A stretch of 64,000 bases of DNA from Basidiobolus meristosporus CBS 931.73 (lineage: Eukaryota > Basidiobolomycota > Basidiobolomycetes > Basidiobolales > Basidiobolaceae), in contig MCFE01000193.1 in the NCBI GenBank assembly GCA_002104905.1, positions 1 through 64,000 of the forward strand, given 5' to 3'. The position numbers were made by a program, and so were the translations under genes. The notes under the pieces were generated by a model, which ran no database searches, was not told the DNA's origin, and worked only from the letters and a program-made list of their open reading frames with translations. Below, one piece after another: positions 52,692-63,907 of this stretch. Numbering within the stretch: the first letter of the stretch is position 1; every line of letters starts with the position of its first letter.

Positions 52692-55600
52692 AAGGGTATA
52701 TATATGATGACCCTGTTGACTGCCATATTGGCAGTGGCTCAGAGATTTATGTTCTGCCGCTAGATTCTGAAAGACACTTAGAAGCAAGGAGCTACTGCCT
52801 GTTGATAGAGATATTGGATGGAACATGACTGATGCAAACTCAGGATCTAGTCCACTCTATGGTGTAGAGAACAAGTTCCCTATTGAGGTACAAGGAATCA
52901 AGGTCTAGCTTCCCCTGTTCATCTGCCAGAAGTCAAACTTTGACCTTCTGCTAGGTAGACCATGGGAAACCAGTACCAAGGCTACAACTACCAACTATTC
53001 TGACAGTTCAGTATGGTACACCATACAAGAATCCAACCCAGAACTACAGTCAACCTTCTGTGGTGTAACACCCAACATTAAGAGGACACATACTGCTTGC
53101 CCAAAGACACATCTTGTTATAGAAGAAGATGAAGTGCCTGACAATATACACCTCAACATTTGGAGCTGCTCATTAGGTATACAGGAGCAGACAGTTATGG
53201 TTTGAACAAAATACTAGTCAGTAGAACAGAAGATTAGACCATCACTTACCCCTTTGACTGATGGATCTTGACCTGCTGATTACATTAGACCACCAGAAGA
53301 TATACAACTTACACCTGAGAGACTTAAGCAACTTATCATTGGTGATGGAGACCTAACACCTGAGGAGATACTATTATTTAAAGAGACCTTGAAAAGGCAT
53401 GATAAGGTCTTCTCATATAATGACAAGGAGATGGGACTTTTAAAGACATTGGTTGAAAAACCTATCAAGATTCATACAGTGCCCCACACACCCTGGTCAT
53501 ATAAGCCTTACCCACTGCCCAGAGGACTCCAAGCTGATGTGCATGACCTAATTAAGAAGCAGATAGAAGCTGGAATCCTAGATCCTTGCTATGGACCTTA
53601 TGGTAACAGATGGTTTGTGACCAAAAAGAAGAATGGAAAGCTCCAATTCATTCAAGATATGCAACCTGCAAATGCTGTCACTATCAGAGATGCTGCTATA
53701 CCACCATCTATTGATGACTTTGCAGAAAGCTTTAGTGGCCACTCCATATATTCAACACACAATCTCTACTCAGGATATGACCAGATCCCCCTTGATGAGA
53801 CATCAAGAGATATGTTTGCACTCCAGACACCATTTGGACTGTTAAGGATGACAAGACTCAGCCAAGGGGCTACAAACTCCATGGCTCAGTTCTAGAGATG
53901 CATGGCAAATGTGCTGTACCAGCTTATACCTGAGAAACCTGCTGTTTTTGTTGATGACATAGGCATCAAAGGACCAAAAACCCGGGACACCAGTGAAGTT
54001 ATGCCTGGAGTAAGAAAGTTTGTCTATGATCATATTTCAGACAATGATGCCATATTAGGAGCCATTGAAGAAGCTGGACTCACCATCAGTGGTGAGAAAA
54101 GCAGCTTTGGTGTATCAGAGATATCCATTGTTGGACAAAATTGCAACACCTTTGGTTGTTGACCTGGAGACTCCAAGACACAAAAGATACGCAACTGGCC
54201 TACCCCAACAAATCTCACACAAGCTTGTGGCTTTGTGGCAGCTTGTGGGTTCTTTAGCATCTGGATCCCAAGATTTTCTGAGATAGCAGAACCAATCTAC
54301 CGGCTACAGAGAAAGAATACCCCATTTATCTGGGGAGAAGAGCAAGAAGAAGCCATGCAATTACTGAAAGAGGCTTTAGTATCTCCACCAGTACTAAGAC
54401 CTCTTGACTATCAGAACACTAAATGCCCTCCTATTTGACAGTGGATGCAAGCCCTATAGGAGCTGGAGCACTACTTGGACAAGATGATGAGGATGGCAAC
54501 CGCTATGCCTGCAGATATGAGAGCTGCCTATTCTCACTTAGAGAGTAAAGATACCCACAGATTAAGAGAGAGCTACTAGGAGTTGTGAAGATGCTGAGGA
54601 AGCTGAAGTCACAACTCTACATCACACATTTCCTTCCGGAGACAGATGCCAAGCCACTTTTAGGAATGATTAACAAGCCTGACCTACCTGATGATGCCAC
54701 AAGCCAATGGATGGCATGGCTGAAAATGCTTGACTTTGAGATCAGATATATCCCTGGCAAGACAAATGTTGTGGCTGATGCACTCTCTGGGAAGGGACCA
54801 CAATGGTTTGAAGACTGGGACCCTCACTTTGATGACATTATTGATGCAGAGATCCAACAGATTGCCATCAAAGACAAAGAGATAATTACCTGGAGTCTGA
54901 TCAAGAAATATCTAAGGACACTTAAGAAACCTAGTTGGATGGAAATTCAAGAGTTTAGAAAACTCAGGAAGAAGGCACACCACTACTATCTCAAAGATGA
55001 TCTTCTCTTCAAGCAAGTGAAGCCTGGACTTATGCCAAGAAGAGTAGTCACTACCCCACAAGAGAAACTGAACATCATGACAAGTATCCACAATGGAGAA
55101 CCAGGAGGACATAGAGGACAAGAAGCCACCTACAATACCACAGCTCAGAGGTACTACTGGGAAAACACGTACTATGATATCCAACACTTTGTTGAGTCAT
55201 GTGTAGCCTGCCAGAAGAGATCCTCCAGGAGTTATGAAGAACCACTGCATCCTACTTACACAATCTGTCTATGGCAAAAGGTTGGTTTTGACCTTGTCCA
55301 CATGCCAACTGCTAGATCAAAAAAGTACCTGATTGTTTCAAGAGATGACCTTAGTGGATGGGCAGAGGCTTGAGCCTTGCCCAACAACAAGAGCCATACC
55401 ATATGGAGATTAATACTTGAAGACATCATTGGCAGATTTGGCTGCATCCAACAGTTTGTTGCTGACCAAGGAGAGATCACATCCCAAATGATCCAGGAGT
55501 TGTGCTCAAAGTACAAGATACACATTGCTTTTACAATGGCTTACCACCCTTAAGCCCATGGAATGATAGAGAGAGGACATGGACCATTGGTGAACTCTCT

Positions 55601-56116
55601 TGTCAAGACCTCTGAGAATAACACAACATTGTAGCCACAGCAATTGCATCTTGCACTCTGGGCAGATAAAATTACTACCAAGAGAACAACTGGATTATTG
55701 CCATTCAAACTACTCTATGCACATGACTGCATACTACCGTTGAGTTAAACACAGTCACTTGGAACTCATTGAATTGGAGATCCAATATGCAGACTGAAGA
55801 CCTCCTTGTAACTTGCATACAGCAACTTGATCACCATGACTTGAATATCAGCAGAGTTGCTGAACAACTTAAGGATACACAACTGAAGAACAAGGTGCCC
55901 TTTGACAAATCACACCCAACAAGACCAAAACCACTATCACTAAGAGACCCAGTATTACTATATGATTCCACCTTGGACAAACAATGGAGTTGGAAGTTTG
56001 ACAACAAATGGACTGGCCCCTACCTCATTTCCAAAGTGATTGGAAATGGAAGTTATTACATATCCAAGCTTGACAACACCCAGTTGAGAGCACCAGTTGC
56101 AGGAAACCAACTTTAG
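52692..56116 (+). pseudogene. Gyp1 pol (protease, reverse transcriptase, RNase H, integrase)
   Basis: The protease motif reads CHIGSGSEI, Gly replacing the catalytic Asp. Reverse transcriptase (53389-54162) has FVTKKKNGKLQF and FVDDIGIKGPK, breaking at TAG 53893-53895 within a QFQR-like context. RNase H begins LTVDASPIGAGALL after a one-base frame change near 54435. Integrase has an HHCC finger (HNGEPGGHRG..CVACQKR) and keeps D, D and E in FDLVHMP, VADQGEI and GMIERGH, with TGA at 55371-55373 and TAA in YHP-stop-AHG. The C-terminal part (55769-56116) ends at TAG. Most stops are one transition from CGA, CAG, CAA or TGG. Confidence 0.88.
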
Positions 56117-56177
56117 TTATTCAAGCATAGGAATTTTGCACATCAAGATTAGTTTGCGTTGACCCAAGCTTGAAGCT

Positions 56178-56191
56178 GGGAGGGGGGTGGA
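56178..56191 (+). other. Gyp1 polypurine tract
   Basis: GGGAGGGGGGTGGA lies directly before the 3' LTR start at 56192, the place where plus-strand DNA synthesis begins. Confidence 0.8.
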
Positions 56192-57261
56192 TGTAGTGGG
56201 GTGACAGTGACACCCACTGACAGATGTGCTCATTCCCCTATTTTCTACTTCCCTTTATCTCTACTACACTTATTTTAGTTTTATCCCATTTGACTTACCT
56301 GATCAGTACTATCCCATAAGCTGGTTGACTATCACACCTGCTCACCTTATTGCATGAGTTACCCCTCACCTTATGTAAGATTACTAGCTATAAGGGCCTC
56401 TATATTAGGCAAGTACCTGCGCCAGTACTTATGACACATGATCAACCCATGCAACCATCCCTACCATTTCCATATCATATCTGGTATCGCTATGTTACAC
56501 AGGTTTCAGAATAGTGGCTCCTGATTGGTTGGATGCGCTGTGACTCTTAGAACCTTCCAGCACCTATTTAGAGCATTCTTGGTCATTCTGATGTCATTAC
56601 AATTTCAATTGATATCCAGAACCTGCTGGAACACCATGATTAATAATCACTTAGCCAGTAAGAAAAGTACTTAAGGGAGGCTATCCCTCAACAATAAATT
56701 ATCATCCCTTTTATCAATATTCCAACTTGTTGATCAGTGTGATCACTGCTACCTGCTGCCACCTGTACTTCCAACCCCAGACCACAGGGCACACCCAGGA
56801 AACTGCGCTGACAGCCAACTGACCTTGCAGGCGCTACTTGTGAGGAATACTCAGAGTAGGTATCTTTTATTATATTTAATTCTTTCCCAAGTTTGTTCTT
56901 GCACAGGCAAAGATACTTTTCTGACTTTGTAACTATTGACCACAGCTGAATTCTTATCAAGTCCCTACTGGCAGAGTTTACAGTTATTTGGACATTGGAA
57001 GCTTTAGTACATTGTCATCTCAAAGGACAATGAACCCAGCACATACTTTTGTTAAGACGCTAACCAAGTTGGGGATTGTAGCTCAATAGTTTTCCCTTGA
57101 CAAGCTTGTGGCTTTATTCTCCATGACAATAGATTAGGAACAGAACCCAAGTACTCCTAGCAAGCTTTTGCCAGAGGTTATTGCACCTAGTGAGCACCCC
57201 ACACACAAAACACTTGAGAAGTGTTGGGCATATCTCTTCCCTGGACTTATACACCACTACA
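56192..57261 (+). repeat. Gyp1 3' LTR (1070 bp)
   Basis: It runs TGTAGTGGGGTGACAG..TACACCACTACA and is the partner of 50103-51173. Confidence 0.92.
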
Positions 57262-57365
57262 ACAGTGTAGATAATGTCAGCCACAATTTTGTTGGCAGAT
57301 TTGACAATATCAGATAAAGCTTGCTTACTTAAGTTCTCTTGGGACATGGGGAATTAGTGTTATGA

Positions 57366-57718
57366 ATCTTAAAGAGATATCATCTAGCAGTAGTCCAGTC
57401 TGGCAGGTAGCAGCTCATAGGCCTTGTTGTTCTTCTGGATCTGAGTAGCTTGGGTTCTGCAGACAATTGATGGATTACAACCAAATAACCTGGTTTTCTC
57501 AAGTATATGGTCAAACTTGCAATTCCCAGATGTATAGGCCTACAGGTCTTCTTCATAGTCATTGATCTTTCATCTTACTGGCTGAGTGATAAAGGAAATA
57601 ATGCAAAAGTTTCCATCAGCAGCTGAGACTGAAGTTGAATTAGCGGGTTCAGAGTTGATCCCAGCTTTTGGGGTAAATTGCTCTTACATGTACACAGGTG
57701 ATAGTCCAGAGTCAATTA
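57366..57718 (-). pseudogene. Gyp3 protease and linker
   Basis: The minus strand reads IDSGLSPVYM directly after MITE copy 2, preceded beyond the MITE by NGTINRVPAKII; together they form the usual pre-protease context and the catalytic DSG. Further on, NPSIVCRTQATQIQKNN and LLP/LPDWTTAR match the linker before reverse transcriptase. Several stops are present. The foreign ORF begins just after this segment. Confidence 0.65.
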
Positions 57719-58029
57719 TCCCTATGAAAAGTCTCAAACTTGGAGTTCATCTAATTTTTAGCTGGTATTCTGATGGTATTTTGCTGGTATTCAGCTGCCA
57801 TATTGGGTTCAAAATTTCAAATGCAGTTTTTCATGGAAATAATGAGCAGCTAATTACTAAATTTGGTATGGATGCTAGTTTGCCTAGTCTCCTCCTGGAC
57901 AACTTGTTTACCTACCTGCCCATCAGCTCAGAAAAGAGATTTTGAGAGTTGTCAATTTTGAGAAACTTGGAATTCAGCTGATACTGTGATGGTACTTTGC
58001 TGGCCTTTTGCCAATTTTTTTTCTTAGGG
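57719..58029 (-). mobile_element. TA-flanked MITE, copy 2 (311 bp)
   Basis: On the minus strand it starts CCCTAAGAAAAAAAAT and ends GACTTTTCATAGGGA, with TA on both sides (58030-58031 and 57717-57718). It is homologous to copy 1 throughout. Removing it restores PAKIIIDSG in the Gyp3 protease, showing precise insertion. Confidence 0.78.
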
Positions 58030-58031
58030 TA

Positions 58032-58895
58032 TAATCTTGGCAGGTACTCTGTTAATTGTTCCATTGAAGTCTAATAGCTTCCCTGAGTCTGAGGTAATTT
58101 GGAACAAGTATACTTCAGTCATAAGGAAAGCAAGTTGTGAGTCTTCTTCAAGGTCATCTTCCATGTTTCTATGCTTAAGGGCTTCAATGTGGCTGAAGGT
58201 TCTTGATGAGTGGGAACCATTTCTTCTTAGCAGGCAATACTCTGCAATATGTCATTGCTGGTGGCAGTTGAAGCAAAGTCCTTTCTTTGTACATTCTTTT
58301 GAGGTGGGATTCTTCTGCACAGTGTCTATTCTCATGGGCACTGCTTCTGATGATCTCCTTTGATAGAGTTGTACACTCTCTGATTAGTCATTGTGGGCTT
58401 CTCAACTCTAAAAAAAGCTGAGTCATAGTCAATGACAATGTTCATGGCTTCTTCAATAGTCTGAAGTCTCTGACATTTCACTTCCTTGCAAGTTCTATCT
58501 TTCAACCAATCAATAAAGTATTCAGCTTGCACCAGGAGGTCCATTCCTTCAATTTATCCAAGTAGACATCTATACAAATAGATGTACTCTTGAACCATTC
58601 CATATGGACTGAGTGTCTTTGGCTTCATTCTTAGTAGTGTCTGCTGGTGGGGTGGTTCAAAGGCATCTTGAATTTCCAAAACAAACTCATCCCAAGTAGA
58701 AAAAGTAGAGTATCTTATTTTGTGGCTGACCTGATCTTGTTGTGATACCATTATAAAGCTGCATTGGCCAGGTAAGTGGCTGTGTAAAAGAACATGCTCT
58801 CTGGGGAGTTCCTTTAGCCTTAAAAGCTTCTTCAATCTAAAAGAGCCAAGCTCCCAGACTATCATTGAATCTACCAGATACCGGTTGTCCTTCAC
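58032..58895 (-). pseudogene. Gyp3 gag
   Basis: Two frames, 58895-58554 and 58544-58332, encode a retrotransposon gag domain (WDEFVLEIQDAFEPPHQQ, YFIDWLKDRTCKEVKCQRL). A zinc knuckle follows at about 58285-58245: CFNCHQQ-stop-HIAEYC, a CX2CX4HX4C pattern with one residue now TGA. The same gag start is found in the second relic at 34842-34975. Confidence 0.7.
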
Positions 58896-59541
58896 ACTAA
58901 AGTTGCTCTTGGTTTTGGGATTTATAAGAGTTATAATCAGATTTTTGATCTAAACTTTCATGAGGTTCAGACTCAAACTTTTAATTTTAATTGTTAGAGT
59001 TATTTGATTCTAACTTTTGGCTTGGAATATCATATGACTCTCTGTATCCAGTGCTGTACAGGTTCTCTATGCTTTCAGCTGACATATGAGCAGGTTAGTA
59101 AGAAGGAGTCAATAGCATTTTATTTAAACTATATATAGAATATCCATGATAACAGTGGGTAAGCAAATAAATTTGCTTGATGCTATGATGGAATATATAA
59201 ACAGTACAAAGTGAGGTAGGAATGAAATACCTTGGGATAGGTTGTTCAAGTAGCACTATACAGAATCAGTGGTAGACCCTTGTGCTGCCATGAAAACACC
59301 AACAAAAGTATGTTGCAGTGGTGTAGTAGTATTCTGAGGAGATGTTACAAGTGCCAAGGTACAAGAGGTGGTTGACTGATACAATAATCTCTGGATGTAA
59401 GCTGCTGCTGTGTCTATTAGTATGTCACCTTGATAAGACTACTGCTGTTCTCCTTTCCAAGGAGCTCTAAGTGTCACTCAAGGCCTCTATGTGTCTTGTG
59501 CATTACCTTGAAAAGCTCTTCAATAGCAATTGGGAAGTATT
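58896..59541. other. no recognisable gene
   Basis: It probably includes the Gyp3 leader next to gag, then AT-rich sequence up to the Copia D LTR. I could not find a 5' LTR matching 46805-47205 here. Confidence 0.35.
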
Positions 59542-59910
59542 TGTTGCAATTTAAGAAGTGATTTGGATATAAGGAACTTATCAAGAAATAGTGATAATAG
59601 TTGAACTGTTGTTTATTCATAAAGAAACTCAGTATTTATACCTTGGTAGAAGTAATACAGCTGCAACACTAAGTAGGGAGGGTTTCTCAATATTCAGGAG
59701 CATTCTGTGACAGTTTCAGGGTTAGTACATAATGTTTGGTAATAGTGCTAATTTGATCCTGACTATAGGGGATTAATCATAAGATCATATATCTGGAGAA
59801 AGTGGCAAAGTTAAGGCAGTAAATGAGTCCTACAGTGACTAAGACTGACCTAGAATTGTTAAGTAAATATCTAGCTGCTGAATGATACCAAATAGTCCAA
59901 TATTTCAGCA
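59542..59910 (-). repeat. Copia D 3' LTR (369 bp)
   Basis: On the minus strand it starts TGCTGAAATATTGG, right after the polypurine tract GTTGAGGGGGAG, and ends TTAAATTGCAACA. The pol stop codon TGA lies inside the first bases of this LTR. Confidence 0.9.
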
Positions 59911-61464
59911 CTCCCCCTCAACTAAATAATATCTTAATCCCAATTTCTCTCTAAGGATCTCAAACTGTGGCCTAGCTAGTGGTTTTGTCAATATGTCTGC
60001 CACCATTTTGTCAGTTGGGCAGTAAACCAGCTCCACTAAGTTATTTTCTACAGCTTCCCTCACAAAGTGATGCTGTATATCAATGTGCTTAGTTCTGGCA
60101 TGATTAGTAGGATCTCTAGCTAATGAAATACAACTTTGATTATCCTTGTAAATACATGTTGGTTCACCTGAATTAAAACCTAAGTCTTTGAATAATATTT
60201 GTAGCCATATAGCCTCCTTAGTTGCTTGACATGCAGCCATATATTCGGCTTCAGTTGTAGATAGTGCCACAGATGGTTGTTTCTTGCAATTCCAAGTAAT
60301 AGCTGCACCAGCATAAAGAAATACATAGCCTGTGGTAGAGTGTCTGTCAATTAGATTGCTACCCCAATCTGAATCACTATAACCATCAAATTTTTACCTA
60401 TTAGCTGCTCCAGAGTATTCCAGTACCATACTTATGGTACCTTGTAGATATCTGAAAATCTGCTTAACTGCTGTAATTTGATCTGATCCATAATTCTGCA
60501 TGAATTGACTGACTATTCCAACTGCTACTACAATATCTGGACGTGTAGACACCATCAAGTACATTAGGCTGCCGACCATTGATTGATAGGGAAAGTTCTG
60601 GTCCATATTTGAGCCATTTTCATCTATAACTGGCTGAGATTTGCTTAATCTCAGGTTATTGTCCATAGGGGTTGCTGCAGGCTTGCACTTTTCCATTTTG
60701 AAGCGTCTAAGAATGTCCCTGATGTACTTAGACTGATTCAGCACAATTTTCTGCGTAGGTATGTCAAATTTGACCTCAATTCCAAGAAAATAGCTCAATT
60801 TTCCAAGATCTTTCATCTCAATCTTGCTGAAGAGATCTGATTTCGTCTGTATAAGTGCCTCTTGATCACTTGTAGCTATAATTAGATTGTCCACATAAAG
60901 AACTAGGATGATCACACCCTTTTTGAGCTGTTTCACATATATACTGTGATCTGCAGTGCTATGAGAGAACCCAACTTCCTCTAGATATGTGTCAATCTTG
61001 TTATATCATGCTCTGGGTGCCTGCTTAAGCCCATACAACAATTTTCTAAGTTTGCACACCTTATGTGGGCTTTTTGGATCGGTAAAACCTTCTGGTTGCT
61101 TCATATATATAGTTTCTTGCAAATCCCCATTTAGAATGGCTGTTTTGACGTCCATTTGGTGTAGATCTAGACTGTGTACAGCTGCCAGGGCTAGAACTGT
61201 CCTAATAGAGTCAAACTTGGCAACCGGAGCAAGTGTTTCCTTAAAGTCTAGTCCTTGGATCTGGGAATAGCCTTTAGCTACCAATCTAGCCTTGTACTTA
61301 TCAACGGCACCATTTGAGGTTATCTTGATCTTGTAGACCCATCTACATCCCATTGGCTTTCTCCCATTTGGTAAATCTACCAGTTCCCACGTTTTTGCCT
61401 TGATCAGTGATTGGTACTCCTCCTGCATGGCTTGTTGCCACTTAGTAGCATCTGGACCTTGCAT
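59905..61464 (-). pseudogene. Copia D reverse transcriptase and RNase H
   Basis: Reverse transcriptase opens WQQAMQEEYQSLIKAKTWEL and includes DVKTAILNGDLQETIYMKQP and KLLYGLKQAPRA. Then a TGA (61003-61005) stands where Trp is usual (APRAWY), followed by LYVDNLIIA, with Asn in place of the second Asp of YVDD. A TAA near 60391 separates RNase H (SDSDWGSN, QPSVALSTTEAEYMAA, KHIDIQHHF). The stops and YVDN make it inactive. Confidence 0.87.
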
Positions 61465-61512
61465 TGCCTGTTCCAGATTCTGAGGTTTGGCACATAAGGC
61501 AAGATAAGCTTC

Positions 61513-62660
61513 TTAATGATCATTGGATGTCTGCCACCAGGATCCAGGGGCATTTCTTATTCTGGTAGATCTCCTAACTGGGATAATCTGTTCCAATCTG
61601 GAACTGGTAGAAGTATCTTCCATCTCTGGCTGGATTTGGTACGTATCTTCTTCATTTGTGTTGATTGCATCATCGGGCAGCTGGCCAATGATTTCTGTGG
61701 CTTTCTGATCTGAATTCTCCTCAAATACAACGTCCCTGCTCTTGATCAGCTTCTGAATTTTGCCATCATACACTCTATACCCTTTAGTATCATCACAATA
61801 CCCAAGAAAGATCCCTTTTCTACTCTTTGGTTCCAACTTTGAGCGTTTTTTGTCAGGGATGTGATAAAAAACATCACTGCCAAAGATCCTGAGGTGCTGG
61901 AGATCTGGTTTTTTGTCAAGGATGTGATAAAAAACATCACTGCCAAAGATCCTGAGGTGCTGGAGATCTGGTTTTTTGCTTGTGTATGCTTCAAAGGGTG
62001 TAAAATCATGTAGTGCTGTTGTTGGGCATCTGTTCTTGATGTGTACAGCGGTAGCAACAGATTCAGCCCAAAACTTGTAGTCCATTCCCTTATCATGTAG
62101 CATAGATCTTCCCATCTCTACAATTGTCCTATTTGCACGTTCTGCTACTCCATTTTGCTGTGGAGTATGAGGAACTGTGGTCTGTTGAAGTATACCAGTA
62201 GACAAGCAGTATTTTGCAAACTCCTTTGAGCAGTATTCTCCTCCATTGTCACTTTGTAGTACCTTCAATTTACACCCAGTGTGTGTTTCTGCCATGTTCT
62301 TGAAGTGCTTAAACGTCTCTAAAGCTTCATCCTTTGTTTTGAGGAAGTACACCCATGTATATCTTGTCTTGTCATCAATAAACGTCATAAAGTATCTCTT
62401 GGCTCCAAAGGACAGTGTTCTCATGGGGCCACATATGTCTGGGTGTACAATAGCCAATATTTTGGTGGTATTGATGCCTTCTGAGCTCTTGAAATGTTGC
62501 CTAGCTTGTTTGCCATATCAACATCCCTTACAAACATTCAATTTGATTGGAATTGAGTATTTTAAGCCCAAAACAAGCTGATTTTTCACCAATTGGCTCA
62601 TTTTCTGTTCCCCTATGTGTCCTAGCCTCCTATGCCACGTCTCCAGTTGGTTTCATAAGT
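61513..62660 (-). pseudogene. Copia D integrase
   Basis: The HHCC finger begins WHRRLGHIGEQKM near 62645 after a frame change from the protease frame, and contains a TGA (CKGC-stop-YGKQ). The core (62457-61513) has FIDDKTR, SDNGGEYCSK and QNGVAERANR, so the DDE triad is intact. A 63-bp tandem duplication (about 61846-61972) repeats 21 residues ending GSDVFYHI without changing the frame. Confidence 0.88.
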
Positions 62661-63871
62661 TTCAGCAATGTTGACATACTCAGGTACAATGATCTTGCAT
62701 TGTAACTTGTATATATTGTGATCTCTGATTCCCAAAGCTAATTTTTGTCCATTTTCACTCAATATTGAGCAGCTCAGCTTAGTAAAAACAAATTTCAGTC
62801 CCTGAGTAGTTGCTTTACAGACTGAGAGTAGGTTCTTAGCTATTCCAGGTACATAGAGTACGTCAGTCAGTTTTGCTGTTGTTGCCCCTGAGTTATCACT
62901 CATATTTAGTTGTATAGACCCACTGGTGGTAGCTTCCAATGCAGTGTTATCTCCCAGATAAACCTTACTTACGGGAATAGTCCTTAAGTTGCTGAACCAA
63001 TCCTTTATACCACAAATATGCTGTGATGCTCCAGAGTCAATATACCATTCATTACTTTGGTTACTTGCACTCTCTTGTACAGTGACAAATAGCTGTTCAT
63101 CAGTAGTTATATGGTTTGCCTGCTCTAGTTTCTGTTTTTCATCTGCTTGTTTCTTCTTGCATTCTCTTGCCAAGTGTCCTGGCTTCTTACAGTAGTTACA
63201 GCAGCCAGGTTTTCTTTGGTTTTGTTGCTTTCCCTTCTTTTCTGTATGCCTTTCTGAACTGAATAAAGCATTATCTTCAATTTTCTCTGCTTGATCATTA
63301 CGTCTGAGTTCTTCATGGAGAAGTCTTCCTTTGACATAGTCTAAAGTCAAGTTGTCTTCTCTGCTTTCAAAAGAAAGTATGAGTGGCTCATACTTGTCTG
63401 GTAGGCTGCAAAGCAGACAGAGTATCTTTTCTTCATCATCTACACCAGCATTAATACTGTAAAGTTCTTCTGCAAGTGTCTCCATTCTGGTAATGAGTTG
63501 TAGCATGTCATCATCTGGCTTTTTTCTCATGTTGAAGAACTTTTGTTTCAAATAAAGCTTGCTTGATACTGACTTTGCTCTAAGGATTCCCATGCTGCTT
63601 TGGCAGTATTTGAGGCATGGATTTGTCCAATGAAGGAGTCTTGCACATTGATGCATATTGCATTAAAGGCCTTTCTCTCCTTCTCTTGAAACTTCTCCAC
63701 ATCTTCTGCTGTTCCTTTGGGCTCAACTTCCTTTCCTGTTACTATGTTCCAAAGCTTTCTTTCCTCAAGGTGGATCTGCATCTTGATTCTCCAAAGTCAG
63801 TAGTTCTTCCCATCAAACCTCTCCTTTACAGGGAAAATGTTGGTATTGCTTTGTTTGCTGGTAGAAGTCAT
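62622..63871 (-). pseudogene. Copia D gag and protease
   Basis: ATG at 63871 starts MTSTSKQSNTNIFPVKERFD. A TGA near 63794 stands in GKNY-stop-LWRIKM, where Trp is usual. A frame change near 63560 divides the UBN2 gag domain. The zinc knuckle CNYCKKPGHLAREC is intact (about 63210-63170), and the protease has WYIDSGASQHIC with catalytic Asp. The frame ends at 62622 just before the integrase finger. Confidence 0.87.
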
Positions 63872-63895
63872 CTTTAGAATAGATTAAGGCAATTG

Positions 63896-63907
63896 GGGCT
63901 CATTACC
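63896..63907 (-). other. Copia D primer-binding site (initiator tRNA-Met anticodon type)
   Basis: The plus strand reads GGGCTCATTACC, close to the initiator tRNA-Met anticodon arm GGGCTCATAACC itself. On the element strand it is GGTAATGAGCCC, directly after the LTR end. Confidence 0.72.

Larger units (their letters stand above)
50103..57261 (+). mobile_element. Gyp1: full-length Ty3/gypsy element, 7159 bp, with 4-bp target duplication
   Basis: LTRs of 1071 and 1070 bp bound an internal region with primer-binding site, gag, pol and polypurine tract. ACAG stands on both sides (50099-50102 and 57262-57265). A 4-bp duplication is also seen for the solo LTR at 33057. The LTRs differ at about eight sites in their first 180 bp, so the insertion is older than Gyp2. 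It lies within the foreign ORF inside Gyp3. Confidence 0.93.
49620..57365 (-). pseudogene. foreign intronless ORF captured in Gyp3, split by Gyp1
   Basis: On the minus strand, ATG 57347 opens MSQENLSKQALSDIVKSANK and runs to the Gyp1 end at 57262. After Gyp1 it resumes at 50102 (LSDFTNKLV, then a TAA, EGLDPDVVLKCAKK). A homopolymer of six A near 50035 shifts the frame. It then continues as LSSNYLGDGVKIRKKPAPRA, a Pro/Ala/Lys linker, DNYAFTRDIVLKKGFPVHF, KKIVYIVGNDDVHALEVKD and ends MSHAKAPKDE at 49674. About 170 residues in total, basic, with no retroviral motif. It is followed by AATAAA and an A/T-rich tract. It may be a processed gene copy. I do not recognise the family. Confidence 0.6.
46805..58895 (-). 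mobile_element. Gyp3: old Ty3/gypsy relic with nested insertions
   Basis: Reading the minus strand from 58895 downward gives gag, zinc knuckle, protease, reverse transcriptase, RNase H and integrase remnants, then a presumed LTR. It is interrupted by MITE copy 2 (57719-58029) in the protease, a foreign ORF about 0.58 kb long itself split by the full Gyp1 element (50103-57261), and MITE copy 1 (48481-48768) in reverse transcriptase. Its own coding parts add up to a typical gag-pol with many stops and frame changes. Confidence 0.8.
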
